Shown here: piece by piece, positions 41,012 through 50,690 of the stretch | Position numbering within the stretch: position 1 is the stretch's first letter | Layout of the letters: each line of letters opens with the position of its first letter | NCBI RefSeq assembly: GCF_003858645.1 | Contig: NZ_RQJP01000005.1 | Span: 372,001 to 436,000 of the forward strand | Source: Larkinella knui | GTDB taxonomy: Bacteria > Bacteroidota > Bacteroidia > Cytophagales > Spirosomataceae | Direction: 5' to 3' | DNA length: 64,000 bases | The notes under the pieces: generated by a model | What the model saw: the letters and a program-made list of their open reading frames with translations, nothing else | What the model was told of the DNA's origin: nothing | The model's database searches: none | Made by a program: the position numbers and the translations under genes

Positions 41012-44000
41012 TTAAAAATCAACAGCTAAATGGAAGAAAATCCGTTTGCTGTTTGGGAAAGCGGCATTGTCGACGCTGGCGCCCACCGACTGGTTACCAA
41101 AGTTGGAAACTTCCGGATCGTAGCCTTCATACTTGGTGAACGTCAGGAGGTTCTGCGCCGAGGTACCAATCCGAATGTTGGAAACCACATTGGCGAACGC
41201 CTTGCCCAGAATCGTTTTCGGAACGGTGTAGTACAACGACACTTCCCGCAAACGCACATAACTCGCGTCCTGAATGAATTCCCGGGCCGTTACGTTGGGG
41301 TTCGATGGCAGACGCGCCCGGCCGTTGGGCAGGTTCGTTCCGTACAGATTGTCCACTTTGCTCCAGTCGGTCGTCGTTCCGCCGGTATCTTTTTGCTTGG
41401 TCGTCAGGTTGGAGTTGAAGTTCCCCTGGCTGGTATGCAGCAGGAATCCAAAGTCGAAGTGCTGAAATAATTTAAACTGGTTGGAAAACGAAATCTGGTA
41501 TTTGGGCTGTGCATCTTCATACCGGGTGGCTTGCGCCACGCCCTGGGCATCCGGAACGTTCGGCGATCCATACCAGCGGGTCGGCGATTCGCCCAGCCGC
41601 AACTGGTTGCGACCGTAGATGCTGAAGCCGGAACCCACCGTCGTGTTCGGAATTTCCAGCCGAGTGATCTTGCTGCGGTTGAACCAGTATTGCACCGACG
41701 ACGTCCAGGTGAAATTGGACATCTCGACCGGCACGACGTTTAAGCCCAACTCAACACCCCGGTTTTGCAGGTCGCCAACCGGATAGGCATTGAACTGCGT
41801 CACGCCCGTTCCGGATGATAAGGTGTAGGGATTCAGGAGATTAAATACTTTTTTGTCGTAATACGTAGCCTCCAGATTAACCCGGTTTTTGAATAATCCC
41901 AGGTCGACACCCCACTCGATTTCCTGCGCCGTTTCGGGCTCGATGGTCGGGTTTCCAACGCTCGTTGGCGTCACCGATCCCAGTTGCCCGTCGATAATGG
42001 TCGTTCCCAGCGAGGTGAAGATGTTACCGTAGGCCGGTACGCCCCCGGTTCGGCCAAAAGCCCCGCGAAGTTTCAACTGACTGATGGGCTCATACGACCA
42101 GAAACCGAATTTGGCCAGGTTGACCGCTAAGGAGGCCCGTGGAAAACCGTACCATTTCTTGTTGTCGCCGTTCAGGCTCGATTTGTCAAAACGAATACCG
42201 ACTGTACCAATGATTTTATCCTGATAATTGGCTTCCTGCTGGGCAATCAAACCCACATCCTGCCAGGTCTGCCACGTTTCACTGAAGGTTCTGACGCTGC
42301 CGGTATTGGGGTTTTTCTGTTTGGGCAGTAAACCGTCGCCCTGAATCCAGCTAAAATCATTGTCCGTACCGAGCCGTACCGTTCCCACCTGCGAAGTAAG
42401 GTCAAGTTTTCCACCCAGCAACTGCCAGTTGTAAATCAGGAAGGCCTGCAGGTTGGTGTTGAAACTCCGGTTTTTGGAATACCGCGAAGCACCGGGGGTG
42501 GGGCGGGTGAGCTGCGATTGTAAATCTTCCGGAAAATAGACTTCGGCTTCTGTATTGACGTAATCCAAACCGCCCTGAAAAGCCAGTTTCAAGGTACTGT
42601 TGGGTTTTTGCAGAAAGTAAATATTGCTGGTGAACGACTGAATAAACCGGTTGGTCATTTCGTCGTTGATGGTTCGTTCGGCAATGGCAACCGGGCTGTC
42701 GCCGGTATAGCGTGAAGCGGGATAAACGCCGTTGACCGGGAAAAGCTGGGCGTAATTCGGTGTGTAAGCCAATGTGTAGCCAATTGAAACGCCCCGGTTG
42801 TCGTTTCCGCTGAAACTCCGCTGGGCACCCGTCCGCATAAAATTGGATCCGATCGAGAAATCAATCCATTTCGCCAGTTTGTGATCCACGTTCAGGCGGA
42901 TGGATTTACGCTGAAAACCGGTGCCTTTCTGAATTCCCGTTTCGTCGTTCAAACCGGCTGCCATGTAAAATTTGGTCTTGTCGTTTCCGCCCGAAACGCT
43001 CAGCCGCGTGTTGGTGATTTTTCCGGTATTTCCGTAAATGTATTTTTCGTAATCGTACAGCTTGCCTTCGGCGGTGGCTTTTTGCCACAGGTCAATTTCG
43101 GTTTTGCTGCCGCTGCCGACTGTTCCGTTGCCGAAAACATAGTCGAATTTGTTCTGGCCTTCCGGGCCGATGGGGTCGAGGCTAAAGCCTTCGTAGCCCA
43201 GCAACCGGATGGCAGACGAAAAGCCGACATCCTGGCCAAAACTCACTTTGGTTTTGCCCGCTTTGCCTTTTTTGGTGGTGATGATGATAACCCCGGCATT
43301 GGCGCGTGTTCCGTAAATGGCGGCCGCACTGGGTCCTTTCAGAATTTCCATCGACTCGATGTCGGCGGGATTGATGTCGGAAATGCGGTTAGGAGCCTGG
43401 TCCTGGTTGGTCCCCGCCCCGCTGAACGAGCCGGAACCCGCGCCGGTGGCAAACTGGGAGTTGTTGACAAACACGCCATCGATGACATACAACGGTTCCG
43501 AACTCCCGTTGATGGACGAAATGCCGCGTAGTTTCACGGAAATCCCTCCGCCGGGTGCTCCGCTGTTCTGCACGATGTTGGCACCGACAATTTTCCCGCT
43601 CATGGCCGCATCGAGCGTTACCGGGCGGGTTTTACCAACCAGCTCGTCGGAAGAAATCCGGGTGACGGCGTTGGCCGCGTTGCTTCGTTTGACGCTCGTT
43701 GCCAGACCCGACACAATCACTTCGTCGAGGCTCTGGGCGGCTTCCGTCATCGAGATGTTGACGACATTGGAGGAGGCCGATAAGGGGGCTTCCTGCGTTA
43801 AAAAGCCGATGTACGAGAAAATCAAGGCTTTCGTGCCGGCAGGAGCCAGGAGCGTATACGTACCGTTGGCATCCGAAACGCTGCCTTTTGAGGAGCCTTT
43901 CGCTACGACGTTTACGCCGGGCAGGGGCGAGCCATCGGCTGAACTGGTGATTTTTCCGGAGATCGTTCGGTCCTGAGCCCAGGCTTTTCCAAGCCCGCTT

Positions 44001-44041
44001 ACGACTGTCCAGACGAGCAGCAGTGCATAGATTTGCTTCAT
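41012..44041 (-). CDS. SusC/RagA family TonB-linked outer-membrane protein
   Basis: A 1009-residue importer: signal peptide MKQIYALLLVWTVVSGLGKAWAQ, carboxypeptidase-like domain (ISGKITSSADGSPLPGVNVVAKGSSKGSVSDANGTY, residues 28-100), plug with the SusC signature (VKLRGISSINGSSEPLYVIDGV, IESMEILKGPSAAAIYGTRANAGVIIITTKKGK) and a beta barrel ending FFHLAVDF. First gene of a four-gene operon susC-susD-esterase-CocE. No anti-sigma or ECF sigma genes are adjacent. The ATG at 44041 is chosen for the signal peptide; the frame is open 14 codons upstream. Confidence 0.96.
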   Translation of the reverse strand: MKQIYALLLVWTVVSGLGKAWAQDRTISGKITSSADGSPLPGVNVVAKGSSKGSVSDANGTYTLLAPAGTKALIFSYIGFLTQEAPLSASSNVVNISMTEAAQSLDEVIVSGLATSVKRSNAANAVTRISSDELVGKTRPVTLDAAMSGKIVGANIVQNSGAPGGGISVKLRGISSINGSSEPLYVIDGVFVNNSQFATGAGSGSFSGAGTNQDQAPNRISDINPADIESMEILKGPSAAAIYGTRANAGVIIITTKKGKAGKTKVSFGQDVGFSSAIRLLGYEGFSLDPIGPEGQNKFDYVFGNGTVGSGSKTEIDLWQKATAEGKLYDYEKYIYGNTGKITNTRLSVSGGNDKTKFYMAAGLNDETGIQKGTGFQRKSIRLNVDHKLAKWIDFSIGSNFMRTGAQRSFSGNDNRGVSIGYTLAYTPNYAQLFPVNGVYPASRYTGDSPVAIAERTINDEMTNRFIQSFTSNIYFLQKPNSTLKLAFQGGLDYVNTEAEVYFPEDLQSQLTRPTPGASRYSKNRSFNTNLQAFLIYNWQLLGGKLDLTSQVGTVRLGTDNDFSWIQGDGLLPKQKNPNTGSVRTFSETWQTWQDVGLIAQQEANYQDKIIGTVGIRFDKSSLNGDNKKWYGFPRASLAVNLAKFGFWSYEPISQLKLRGAFGRTGGVPAYGNIFTSLGTTIIDGQLGSVTPTSVGNPTIEPETAQEIEWGVDLGLFKNRVNLEATYYDKKVFNLLNPYTLSSGTGVTQFNAYPVGDLQNRGVELGLNVVPVEMSNFTWTSSVQYWFNRSKITRLEIPNTTVGSGFSIYGRNQLRLGESPTRWYGSPNVPDAQGVAQATRYEDAQPKYQISFSNQFKLFQHFDFGFLLHTSQGNFNSNLTTKQKDTGGTTTDWSKVDNLYGTNLPNGRARLPSNPNVTAREFIQDASYVRLREVSLYYTVPKTILGKAFANVVSNIRIGTSAQNLLTFTKYEGYDPEVSNFGNQSVGASVDNAAFPNSKRIFFHLAVDF

Positions 44042-44243
44042 TACTGAATAGTTTGGGTTGTGTAAAATGTAAATAATAGCCAATGAATGGGTGGATGTAA
44101 GGCACTAGAAAAACGGGTGCTCTCCATCGCAGAGAGACATCAAACGGATTCAGAAGTGGGGAGTATGATGGGCAAGCTAGAAAGTTTGCCAGAGATGGTT
44201 TGCGCCTGTAGGTTTTGTAGAAAGCCGGTGTGATCCGGCATTG

Positions 44244-44274
44244 CAATGATAGGTACTTATTCTATAACTGCAAA
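44244..44274 (-). promoter_or_regulatory. Promoter of the susCD operon
   Basis: On the minus strand TTTG (44274-44271), 19 bp spacer, then TATCATTG (44251-44244), one mismatch from TAnnTTTG. It implies a leader of about 195 nt before susC. Confidence 0.5.
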
Positions 44275-44450
44275 TTTAATTTTAACAATATTTATAATAT
44301 CGAAATATAATATAGATTTTTCATGAAAATGTAAAATTTTCAATATGAAATTTCCGGAATTTAGTAGGATGTTTTGCAGGTTTATGAATTTGGCTAAAGC
44401 GGTAAAATAAACTAGCGTGTTTCTGAATTTATTCAGTGAATTCTATTGTA

Positions 44451-44492
44451 TAAACCATCGAAGAGGGATCGTTTGTACTCTTCGACGGTTTA
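44451..44492. repeat. 15-bp hairpin in a divergent spacer
   Basis: TAAACCATCGAAGAG (44451-44465) and CTCTTCGACGGTTTA (44478-44492) pair with a single mismatch. The 580-bp spacer (44042-44621) otherwise holds the susC promoter, an AT-rich run (44270-44360) and a -7 element at 44591. A terminator-like hairpin here has no annotated gene to serve. Confidence 0.7.
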
Positions 44493-44590
44493 CGTCTGCG
44501 GCAACGGCTTTTAGCCTTTCCATCGTCCACGGAACCCACTTATCAGGGCGATGGGCGAAATAGCAGGAACACGTTCAATTTTGTTTTCCG

Positions 44591-44598
44591 TATTTTTG
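44591..44598 (+). promoter_or_regulatory. -7 promoter element for the GH20 gene
   Basis: TATTTTTG, an exact TAnnTTTG, 24 bp before the ATG at 44622; no clear -33 TTG. Confidence 0.45.
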
Positions 44599-44621
44599 AT
44601 CTTCCAAAACTCAATTTGCTT

Positions 44622-46976
44622 ATGACCGGAACCATCTGCCTCTGGCTGGGTTTGTTGCTTTCCATCTCCGGCTTCAGTCAGGCGGATACGGCGTATGCGG
44701 TTATTCCCAGGCCCGCCAAACTCGAAGCCCGCGCCGGTCGATTTAGTTTCACGAATTCGACCGTCGTTCGGACTCCGGCGGCCAATTCTGAACTAAAAAC
44801 GATTGCCGGAAACTTCATCCGGCAACTCCATACCGCCAGCGGCCTGACGCTCCAACTGCAACCTGAACCGAAAACCGCACCCGCCGGAAATTCACTTTCA
44901 CTGGTGGTAATCGAAGACGCCAGTTTGGGCACAGAAGGCTACCGGATGGACATAAAACCGACTTCCATCACGATTGAAGCCGCCAAACCAGCCGGTTTTT
45001 TTTACGCCGTTCAGTCCCTGTACCAGCTCCTGCCGCCCCGGATTTTTAGCCCAACACCGGTAACCGAACCGGTTGACTGGTCAATTCGGGCCTGCCGAAT
45101 TGAGGACCAGCCTCGTTATGGCTATCGTGGCTTACACCTCGATGTTGCGCGGCATTTCTTTCCGGTTTCGTTCATCAAAAAATACATCGATCTGCTGGCG
45201 CTTCACAAGTTCAACGTCTTTCACTGGCACCTGACCGATGACCAGGGCTGGCGGATCGAGATCAAAAAATACCCGAAACTAACCCAGGTGGGGAGCCGGC
45301 GTAAGGAAACCCTGATCGGGCACTATTATGAATCGGATCCGCACCAGTTTGACGGACAACCATACGGTGGCTTCTATACGCAGGAAGAGGTGCGCGAAGT
45401 CGTGCAGTATGCGGCCGCCAACTACGTAACGATTATTCCTGAAATAGAAACGCCGGGCCACGCGCTGGCGATTTTGGCCGCTTATCCGGAGTTCGGATGT
45501 TCGGATGGACCCTACGAAACTGCCACTAAATGGGGAATTTTCAATGATGTCTTATGTCCGTACGAAAAGACGTTTACCTTTTTGGAGGATGTGCTGACCG
45601 AAGTGATGGCCTTGTTTCCCGGACCTTATATTCACATCGGCGGTGACGAATGTCCCAAAATCGCCTGGAAAAAAAGTCCCTATTGTCAGACATTGATCAG
45701 GAAACTGAAGCTGCAAAATGAGAACCAGTTGCAAAGCTATTTTACGGCCCGGATCGACAAATGGGTGACTTCGAAAGGCTGGAAAATCATTGGCTGGGAC
45801 GAAATACTGGATGGGAACAGTCCGGCTATTCGCGTGTCGCCGGGTGCCACCGTCATGAGCTGGCGCGGAATCGGGAAAGGCATTCAGGCCGCCCGGCAAA
45901 ACCACGATGTGATCATGACCCCCGGTGACTTTATGTACCTGGATCATTACCAGGCCGACCGGTCGCAGGAACCGCTGGCTTTTGGGCGGTTTACGCCCCT
46001 GGAAAAAACGTATTCGTATGATCCGACGCCGGAGGATTTGCCCGCCAGCGGTCAAAAACACATCCTTGGCGTTCAGGCGAATGTCTGGACGGAGTACCTG
46101 AAAACCGCCGAACAGGTAGAATACATGGTCTGGCCGCGGGCGGCCGCCGTTGCCGAGGTGGTCTGGACACTTCCGGAACAGAAAAACTGGCCGGATTTTA
46201 CCCACCGGCTTCCGATGCTTTTCAGGCGTCTGGATGCACTTCAGGTGACGTATTCCCGGGCCTATTACGACGTGCGGGCCGAACCCGTCGCCAGACCGGA
46301 CGGCAGTTTGCAGATCGGGCTTGAAACCCAGGAGCCAACGGCCGAAATTCATTATTCGACCGACGGTTCGGCACCAACGGCGCAATCTCCGCGGTATGAC
46401 CGGCCTTTTACCCTGACCCGGCCAACTTCCGTCAAAGCCGTAACGGTGAAAAATAGCCGCGTACTGGGCGATGTTCAGGCCTGGGACTTTGCGGTTTCAA
46501 AGGCAACCGGTCAAACCATTCACCTGGCAACGGCGGCTACAAAACCAAAAAATGCGGAACCGTCGATTCTGATCGACGGTCGATACGGCACCACCATTGG
46601 ATACATTGAAGAAATGCAGGGCGTGGCTGGGGTAAAAACCGCTGACCTGAATGCGACGATCGAGCTGGCAGAACCGCAGTCGATTCAGTTGGTGACGATT
46701 GGCTTGGTGAAAGCGACGGCTGGCAATATTCTGCTTCCCAAACAGGTTGACGTGGCGGTTTCGGACGACGGTCAGCATTTTCGTCTCGTCAAAACCGTAA
46801 CGCTGGACCCCACGGAACGCGGTGAAAAGGCAATTATCCGCCATACCCTCACCTTTGAACCGGTGGTGGGGCGGTATGTGCGGATAATTGCCCGAAACGT
46901 TGGAAAAGTACCAGCCGGAATGCCCAATGCCGGAAAAGAAGCCTGGGTCGCGGCCGATGAAATTACGATTGAGTAA
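44622..46976 (+). CDS. Beta-N-acetylhexosaminidase, GH20
   Basis: A 784-residue exported glycosidase. Signal peptide TGTICLWLGLLLSISGFSQ; GH20b N-domain (VIPRPAKLEARAGRFSF); GH20 TIM barrel from about 165 (YRGLHLDVARHFFPVSFIKKYIDLLALHKFNVFHWHLTDDQGWRIEIKKYP) with the catalytic pair in HIGGDECPK (D342-E343) and WDEILDG; a chitobiase/HEX C-terminal domain (EIHYSTDGSAPTAQSPRYDRPF) and a discoidin-like (F5/8 type C) end (ILIDGRYGTTIGYIE). It removes terminal GlcNAc/GalNAc from glycans or chitin oligomers. Divergent from susCD, with which it may share a nutrient. Confidence 0.95.
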   Translation: MTGTICLWLGLLLSISGFSQADTAYAVIPRPAKLEARAGRFSFTNSTVVRTPAANSELKTIAGNFIRQLHTASGLTLQLQPEPKTAPAGNSLSLVVIEDASLGTEGYRMDIKPTSITIEAAKPAGFFYAVQSLYQLLPPRIFSPTPVTEPVDWSIRACRIEDQPRYGYRGLHLDVARHFFPVSFIKKYIDLLALHKFNVFHWHLTDDQGWRIEIKKYPKLTQVGSRRKETLIGHYYESDPHQFDGQPYGGFYTQEEVREVVQYAAANYVTIIPEIETPGHALAILAAYPEFGCSDGPYETATKWGIFNDVLCPYEKTFTFLEDVLTEVMALFPGPYIHIGGDECPKIAWKKSPYCQTLIRKLKLQNENQLQSYFTARIDKWVTSKGWKIIGWDEILDGNSPAIRVSPGATVMSWRGIGKGIQAARQNHDVIMTPGDFMYLDHYQADRSQEPLAFGRFTPLEKTYSYDPTPEDLPASGQKHILGVQANVWTEYLKTAEQVEYMVWPRAAAVAEVVWTLPEQKNWPDFTHRLPMLFRRLDALQVTYSRAYYDVRAEPVARPDGSLQIGLETQEPTAEIHYSTDGSAPTAQSPRYDRPFTLTRPTSVKAVTVKNSRVLGDVQAWDFAVSKATGQTIHLATAATKPKNAEPSILIDGRYGTTIGYIEEMQGVAGVKTADLNATIELAEPQSIQLVTIGLVKATAGNILLPKQVDVAVSDDGQHFRLVKTVTLDPTERGEKAIIRHTLTFEPVVGRYVRIIARNVGKVPAGMPNAGKEAWVAADEITIE

Positions 46977-46984
46977 ACCCGAAT

Positions 46985-47959
46985 TTACTTACTGGCCAGT
47001 GCTTCCCGCTCTTTGCCGGGAACGTCATTCCTGATTTTAGGCACGGTTTTGAGGTATTCATAAATCGCTCCGACCTCATAGTCCGTCATCTGGTGGGGAA
47101 ACATCGGGGAGCGAATCAGGCTGCCGTCCGGACGGACGCAGGCTTTAACGGCTTTGATAAATTGCTCTTTCGTGTATTTTTTGCCGATACCGGTTTCTTC
47201 GTCGAAGGTCAGGTTGGCCGTAAAAATCGGCTTGTTGTCCGCCGTTTTCATCTCATTACCGCCCCCGTAATACCCCACCGTCAATTCGGGTTTCAGCGGG
47301 TCTTGCTTGGTAAAATCGGCGGAGTGGCACACAAAACAGGTTCCTAAACCATCGGCAACGTAACGTCCGAAAGCCACCTCATCCGTGCTGTCGGGGATGA
47401 CAATTGGTTGTTGCGGATAGGGCAGGGGTTTGATGACGGTATTTGCCAGTAATTTGGCAAACAGCGAAAAGTCAGATTTCGGCGCTTCTTTCTTTGATGC
47501 CTGAACCGGAAAGGCATCCGACCGCAACCAGGCAACGACGGATTTCAGGTCTTCATCGGCCATCGTCGCAAACTTCGGCATGATACCGGCAAAGGAGCCA
47601 TCTTTCCGCAGACCCGTTCTCAGAAAATAAAGCAGTTCGCCATCGGTCCAGTTGCCAATACCGACTTCTTTATCCTGCGTAATGTTCATGGAGTAAATGG
47701 TTCCGAACACACCGGGCAGGTCACTTATGTGTTTGCCAGTCAATTGGTTATTCTTGTCGGAATGGCAGGCGATGCAATGCATCTGGGCAATTTTAGCGCC
47801 CCGTTCCAGCCGTGCCGGTGTGGCTTCAATGGTGATGTCCTGAACAACCGGCGGGTCGTAAGTTGGAATGCCCCGAATAGCGACAAAACTGAGAAAACCC
47901 AGCAAGGCAACGACCACAAGGCCGATCCCGATCAGGAAAATACGCAATACTTTTTTCAT
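46985..47959 (-). CDS. Membrane-anchored dihaem cytochrome c
   Basis: A 324-residue cytochrome: N-terminal anchor VLRIFLIGIGLVVVALLGFLSFVAI, then two c-type haem sites, CIACH (near residue 62) and CFVCH (near residue 218), each followed by a Met-bearing loop (FAGIMPKFATMADEDLKSVVAWL; SPMFPHQMTDYEVGAIYEYL). This two-domain layout resembles cytochromes that donate electrons to or from periplasmic dehydrogenases. No dehydrogenase gene is adjacent. Convergent with the GH20 gene (8 bp apart). Confidence 0.92.
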   Translation of the reverse strand: MKKVLRIFLIGIGLVVVALLGFLSFVAIRGIPTYDPPVVQDITIEATPARLERGAKIAQMHCIACHSDKNNQLTGKHISDLPGVFGTIYSMNITQDKEVGIGNWTDGELLYFLRTGLRKDGSFAGIMPKFATMADEDLKSVVAWLRSDAFPVQASKKEAPKSDFSLFAKLLANTVIKPLPYPQQPIVIPDSTDEVAFGRYVADGLGTCFVCHSADFTKQDPLKPELTVGYYGGGNEMKTADNKPIFTANLTFDEETGIGKKYTKEQFIKAVKACVRPDGSLIRSPMFPHQMTDYEVGAIYEYLKTVPKIRNDVPGKEREALASK

Positions 47960-48203
47960 AAATGGAGTTCATTCGTGTTTACGGGTACAAAGAACGCAGG
48001 TTGAGCCGCGTTGGCCGATGTCGGAATACGTCAAAAAAGCGACTTTTCCCGCCACGAACCGACCGTTCAATCAATCCCAGAAAACTGCAGCCCACTGCGG
48101 TGGATGGCATACCGAAAACCGGTTTTTAGGACCGGTTTTACCGAAGCGCAGATTTTTTCTTTATATTCCGCTTTCCATCCGTTCCAAGCCTAAAACCCCA
48201 CTC

Positions 48204-49667
48204 ATGTCTGATTCTTCCAACCTGTTAACCGAAGAGAAAACCGAACTAAAACGCTCGCTGGGCTTCATTGATGCAACGCTGCTGGTGTCGGGTTCTATGA
48301 TTGGATCCGGTATTTTTATTGTCAGCGCCGACATGTCCCGCAATGTTGGATCGGCGGGCTGGTTGATTTTGCTCTGGGTGTTGACGGGCGTCATTACCGT
48401 TACGGCCGCGCTCAGCTATGGCGAATTGGCGGGGATGATGCCCAAAGCGGGCGGACAATTTGTGTACATCCAGCGCGCCTACGGTTCGCTGCTGGGTTTC
48501 GTGTATGGCTGGACGGTTTTTGCCGTTATTCAAACCGGAACGATTGCCGCCGTTGCGGTGGCGTTCACCAAATTTACGGCGGTTTTTATCCCGGTTTTAA
48601 ATCCTGAAAATGTCCTTTTCAGCGTCGGTAGCTTCCCAATCAAGGCATCGGCGCTCTTTGCCAGCGGCAGTGTGGTGCTGCTGACGTGGATCAACAGTCA
48701 GGGAATCCAGAGCGGAAAACTCATTCAGAACGTGTTTACGTCGGCTAAACTACTGGCGTTGCTGGGGTTGATCGTCGTAGGCATTGGGGTGGGGTCGAAA
48801 ACCGGCACCCTCTCGGCGAACTTTCAGAATGCCTGGGCGGCCACACAAACCGCAGCCGATGGCTCAGTCGTGTCGCTTGGTGGCATGGCGTTGCTGCTGG
48901 CCCTCGGCGTTTCGATGATCGGCTCGCTTTTCTCGGCCGATTCGTGGAACAACGTGACGTTCATTGCCGGTGAAATCCGGAATCCGCGCCGGAACATTCC
49001 GCTGAGTCTCTTCGTAGGAACGCTGCTGGTAACGACCATTTACGTACTGGCCAACATCGCCTACCTTTCCCTGCTGCCGTTGCAGGGTTCACCCACCGCC
49101 ACCGACGTGGTGGGCCGGGGCATTCAGTTTGCTTCTTACGATCGGGTGGCAACGGCTTCGGTTTCGCTTATTTTCGGGGATGTGGCCGTTGCCATTATGG
49201 CGGTTTTGATCATGGTTTCTACCTTCGGTTGTAACAACGGATTGATTCTGTCGGGTGCGCGGCTTTATTATGCGATGGCCAAAGAAGGATTGTTCCTCAA
49301 AACCGCATCCCGATTAAATAAGAATTCGGTGCCTGGGGTTGCGCTGTGGCTGCAATGTGCCTGGGCTTCAATGCTCTGTTTATCAGGGACGTACGGTGAT
49401 TTGCTGGACTATTGTACGTTCACTTCGCTCGTCTTTTACATCATCACCATCGGCGGTCTTTTTCTGCTTCGGCGGAATGAACCCAATGCCGAGCGGCCTT
49501 ACAAAGCGTTCGGTTACCCACTGGTTCCGGCTTTATACATCATCGCCGGTGTTGTCATCTGCCTGATTCTGCTGAAAGAGAAAACCTTCAATACCGGTAT
49601 GGGTTTGTTAATTGCCGGCCTGGGCATCCCAATCTATTTTATGACCTCAAAGGGACGAAAAAATTGA
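48204..49667 (+). CDS. APC family amino acid permease
   Basis: A 487-residue amino acid/polyamine/organocation transporter with about 12 membrane helices. Signature first helix LGFIDATLLVSGSMIGSGIFIVSADMSRNVG, then LSYGELAGMMPKAGGQFVYIQRAYG, SVLFGSDSWNNVTFIAGEIRNPRRNIPLSL-like region and FGCNNGLILSGARLYYAMAKEG. LAT-type features; substrate unknown. The frame is open upstream to 47868 but the ATG at 48204 precedes the first helix properly. Followed by a strong hairpin. Confidence 0.93.
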   Translation: MSDSSNLLTEEKTELKRSLGFIDATLLVSGSMIGSGIFIVSADMSRNVGSAGWLILLWVLTGVITVTAALSYGELAGMMPKAGGQFVYIQRAYGSLLGFVYGWTVFAVIQTGTIAAVAVAFTKFTAVFIPVLNPENVLFSVGSFPIKASALFASGSVVLLTWINSQGIQSGKLIQNVFTSAKLLALLGLIVVGIGVGSKTGTLSANFQNAWAATQTAADGSVVSLGGMALLLALGVSMIGSLFSADSWNNVTFIAGEIRNPRRNIPLSLFVGTLLVTTIYVLANIAYLSLLPLQGSPTATDVVGRGIQFASYDRVATASVSLIFGDVAVAIMAVLIMVSTFGCNNGLILSGARLYYAMAKEGLFLKTASRLNKNSVPGVALWLQCAWASMLCLSGTYGDLLDYCTFTSLVFYIITIGGLFLLRRNEPNAERPYKAFGYPLVPALYIIAGVVICLILLKEKTFNTGMGLLIAGLGIPIYFMTSKGRKN

Positions 49668-49670
49668 AGT

Positions 49671-49715
49671 GTGTTGTAGAAACCGGTGCAGTTCCGGCGC
49701 CGGTTTCTACAACAC
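49671..49715. terminator. Intrinsic terminator after the permease
   Basis: GTGTTGTAGAAACCGG (49671-49686) pairs perfectly with 49700-49715; 13-nt loop. No U run follows, as in other strong stems in this window. Confidence 0.8.
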
Positions 49716-49805
49716 AGGCTTTAGAAAACGCATTTCAGTCGGTATTCTTTTCGAAAATTGAAAGTGATCCAAGTACTTGCTGTCGTTTCCTGAAACGATA
49801 TTCTG

Positions 49806-50588
49806 ATGAATGTATTGATTGTTGAAGACGAAGACCTGGCCGTACGGAAGTTGCGGAAACTGGTGCAGGAAGTCGATCCGACGCTCGAAGTGGCGGGCGT
49901 AACGGCCAGTATTGAAGATACCGTGGGCTGGCTCAAAAACAACGCGTCGCCCGATCTGATTTTTATGGATATTGAACTGGCCGACGGGCAGAGTTTTGAA
50001 ATATTCGATCAGGTGGAGGTGAACAGTACCGTTATTTTTACGACGTCCTACGACGAATATGCCTTGCAGGCTTTCAAGGTAAATAGCATCGATTACTTGC
50101 TGAAGCCCATTCAAAAGGAGGATTTACAACGCAGTCTGAAAAAATTTAAGGATCTGAATGCCCGCCGTACCGAAGCAAACAAGGAGTCGAGCCAGGCATT
50201 TAATCTGGATAAACTGCTTCGTGAATTGCAACTGCAACAGCCGAAAGAGTATCGCAGACGGTTTCTGGTGCGGCTTGGCCAGCGGCTGCTTTCCATTGAA
50301 GTGCAGGATATCGCCTTTTTCTTCACCGACGAACGATTCAGCTTTTTCAAAACCTGGAACAATCAGAAATACCTGATCGACTATACGCTCGATGAACTGG
50401 AAGATGCGCTGGACCCCGCCCTGTTTTTCCGCATCAACCGGGGCATTATTGTTACCCACAGCACCGTCGAGCAAATTCAGCCCTATTTCGGAAACCGCCT
50501 GTCGCTGACCCTCAAACCGGTATTCGAAAAAGAAGCCATCGTAAGCCGGGAAAAAGTGAGCGATTTCAAGGTCTGGATGGGGAAATAA
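49806..50588 (+). CDS. LytTR response regulator
   Basis: A 260-residue response regulator: receiver domain (NVLIVEDEDLAVRKL, phosphoacceptor D55 in LIFMDIEL, TTSYDEYALQAFKVNSIDYLLKPI), a linker, and a C-terminal LytTR DNA-binding domain (RRRFLVRLGQRLLSIEVQDIAFFFTDERFSFFKTWN, LDPALFFRINRGIIVTHSTVEQI). Usually paired with a histidine kinase of the LytS/YehU type, but none is next to it; the next gene is an M23 peptidase. Target genes unknown. Confidence 0.93.
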   Translation: MNVLIVEDEDLAVRKLRKLVQEVDPTLEVAGVTASIEDTVGWLKNNASPDLIFMDIELADGQSFEIFDQVEVNSTVIFTTSYDEYALQAFKVNSIDYLLKPIQKEDLQRSLKKFKDLNARRTEANKESSQAFNLDKLLRELQLQQPKEYRRRFLVRLGQRLLSIEVQDIAFFFTDERFSFFKTWNNQKYLIDYTLDELEDALDPALFFRINRGIIVTHSTVEQIQPYFGNRLSLTLKPVFEKEAIVSREKVSDFKVWMGK

Positions 50589-50690
50589 GCAGAATGCCTG
50601 GTGAAAAGCCGAATCTTGCTTTTTCACTGGCTTATTTCCCGAAACCTTGCCGGTTGGGTCGTGGTTTAGTAGTCAAACGACTGCCTGCCA

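Noticed and set aside
43632-44246. 204-codon minus-strand frame over the susC start
   Set aside because: Out of frame with the clear susC signal peptide and basic in composition.
47868-48203. 112-codon extension of the APC permease
   Set aside because: Overlaps the divergent cytochrome c gene and is hydrophilic; the permease begins properly at 48204.
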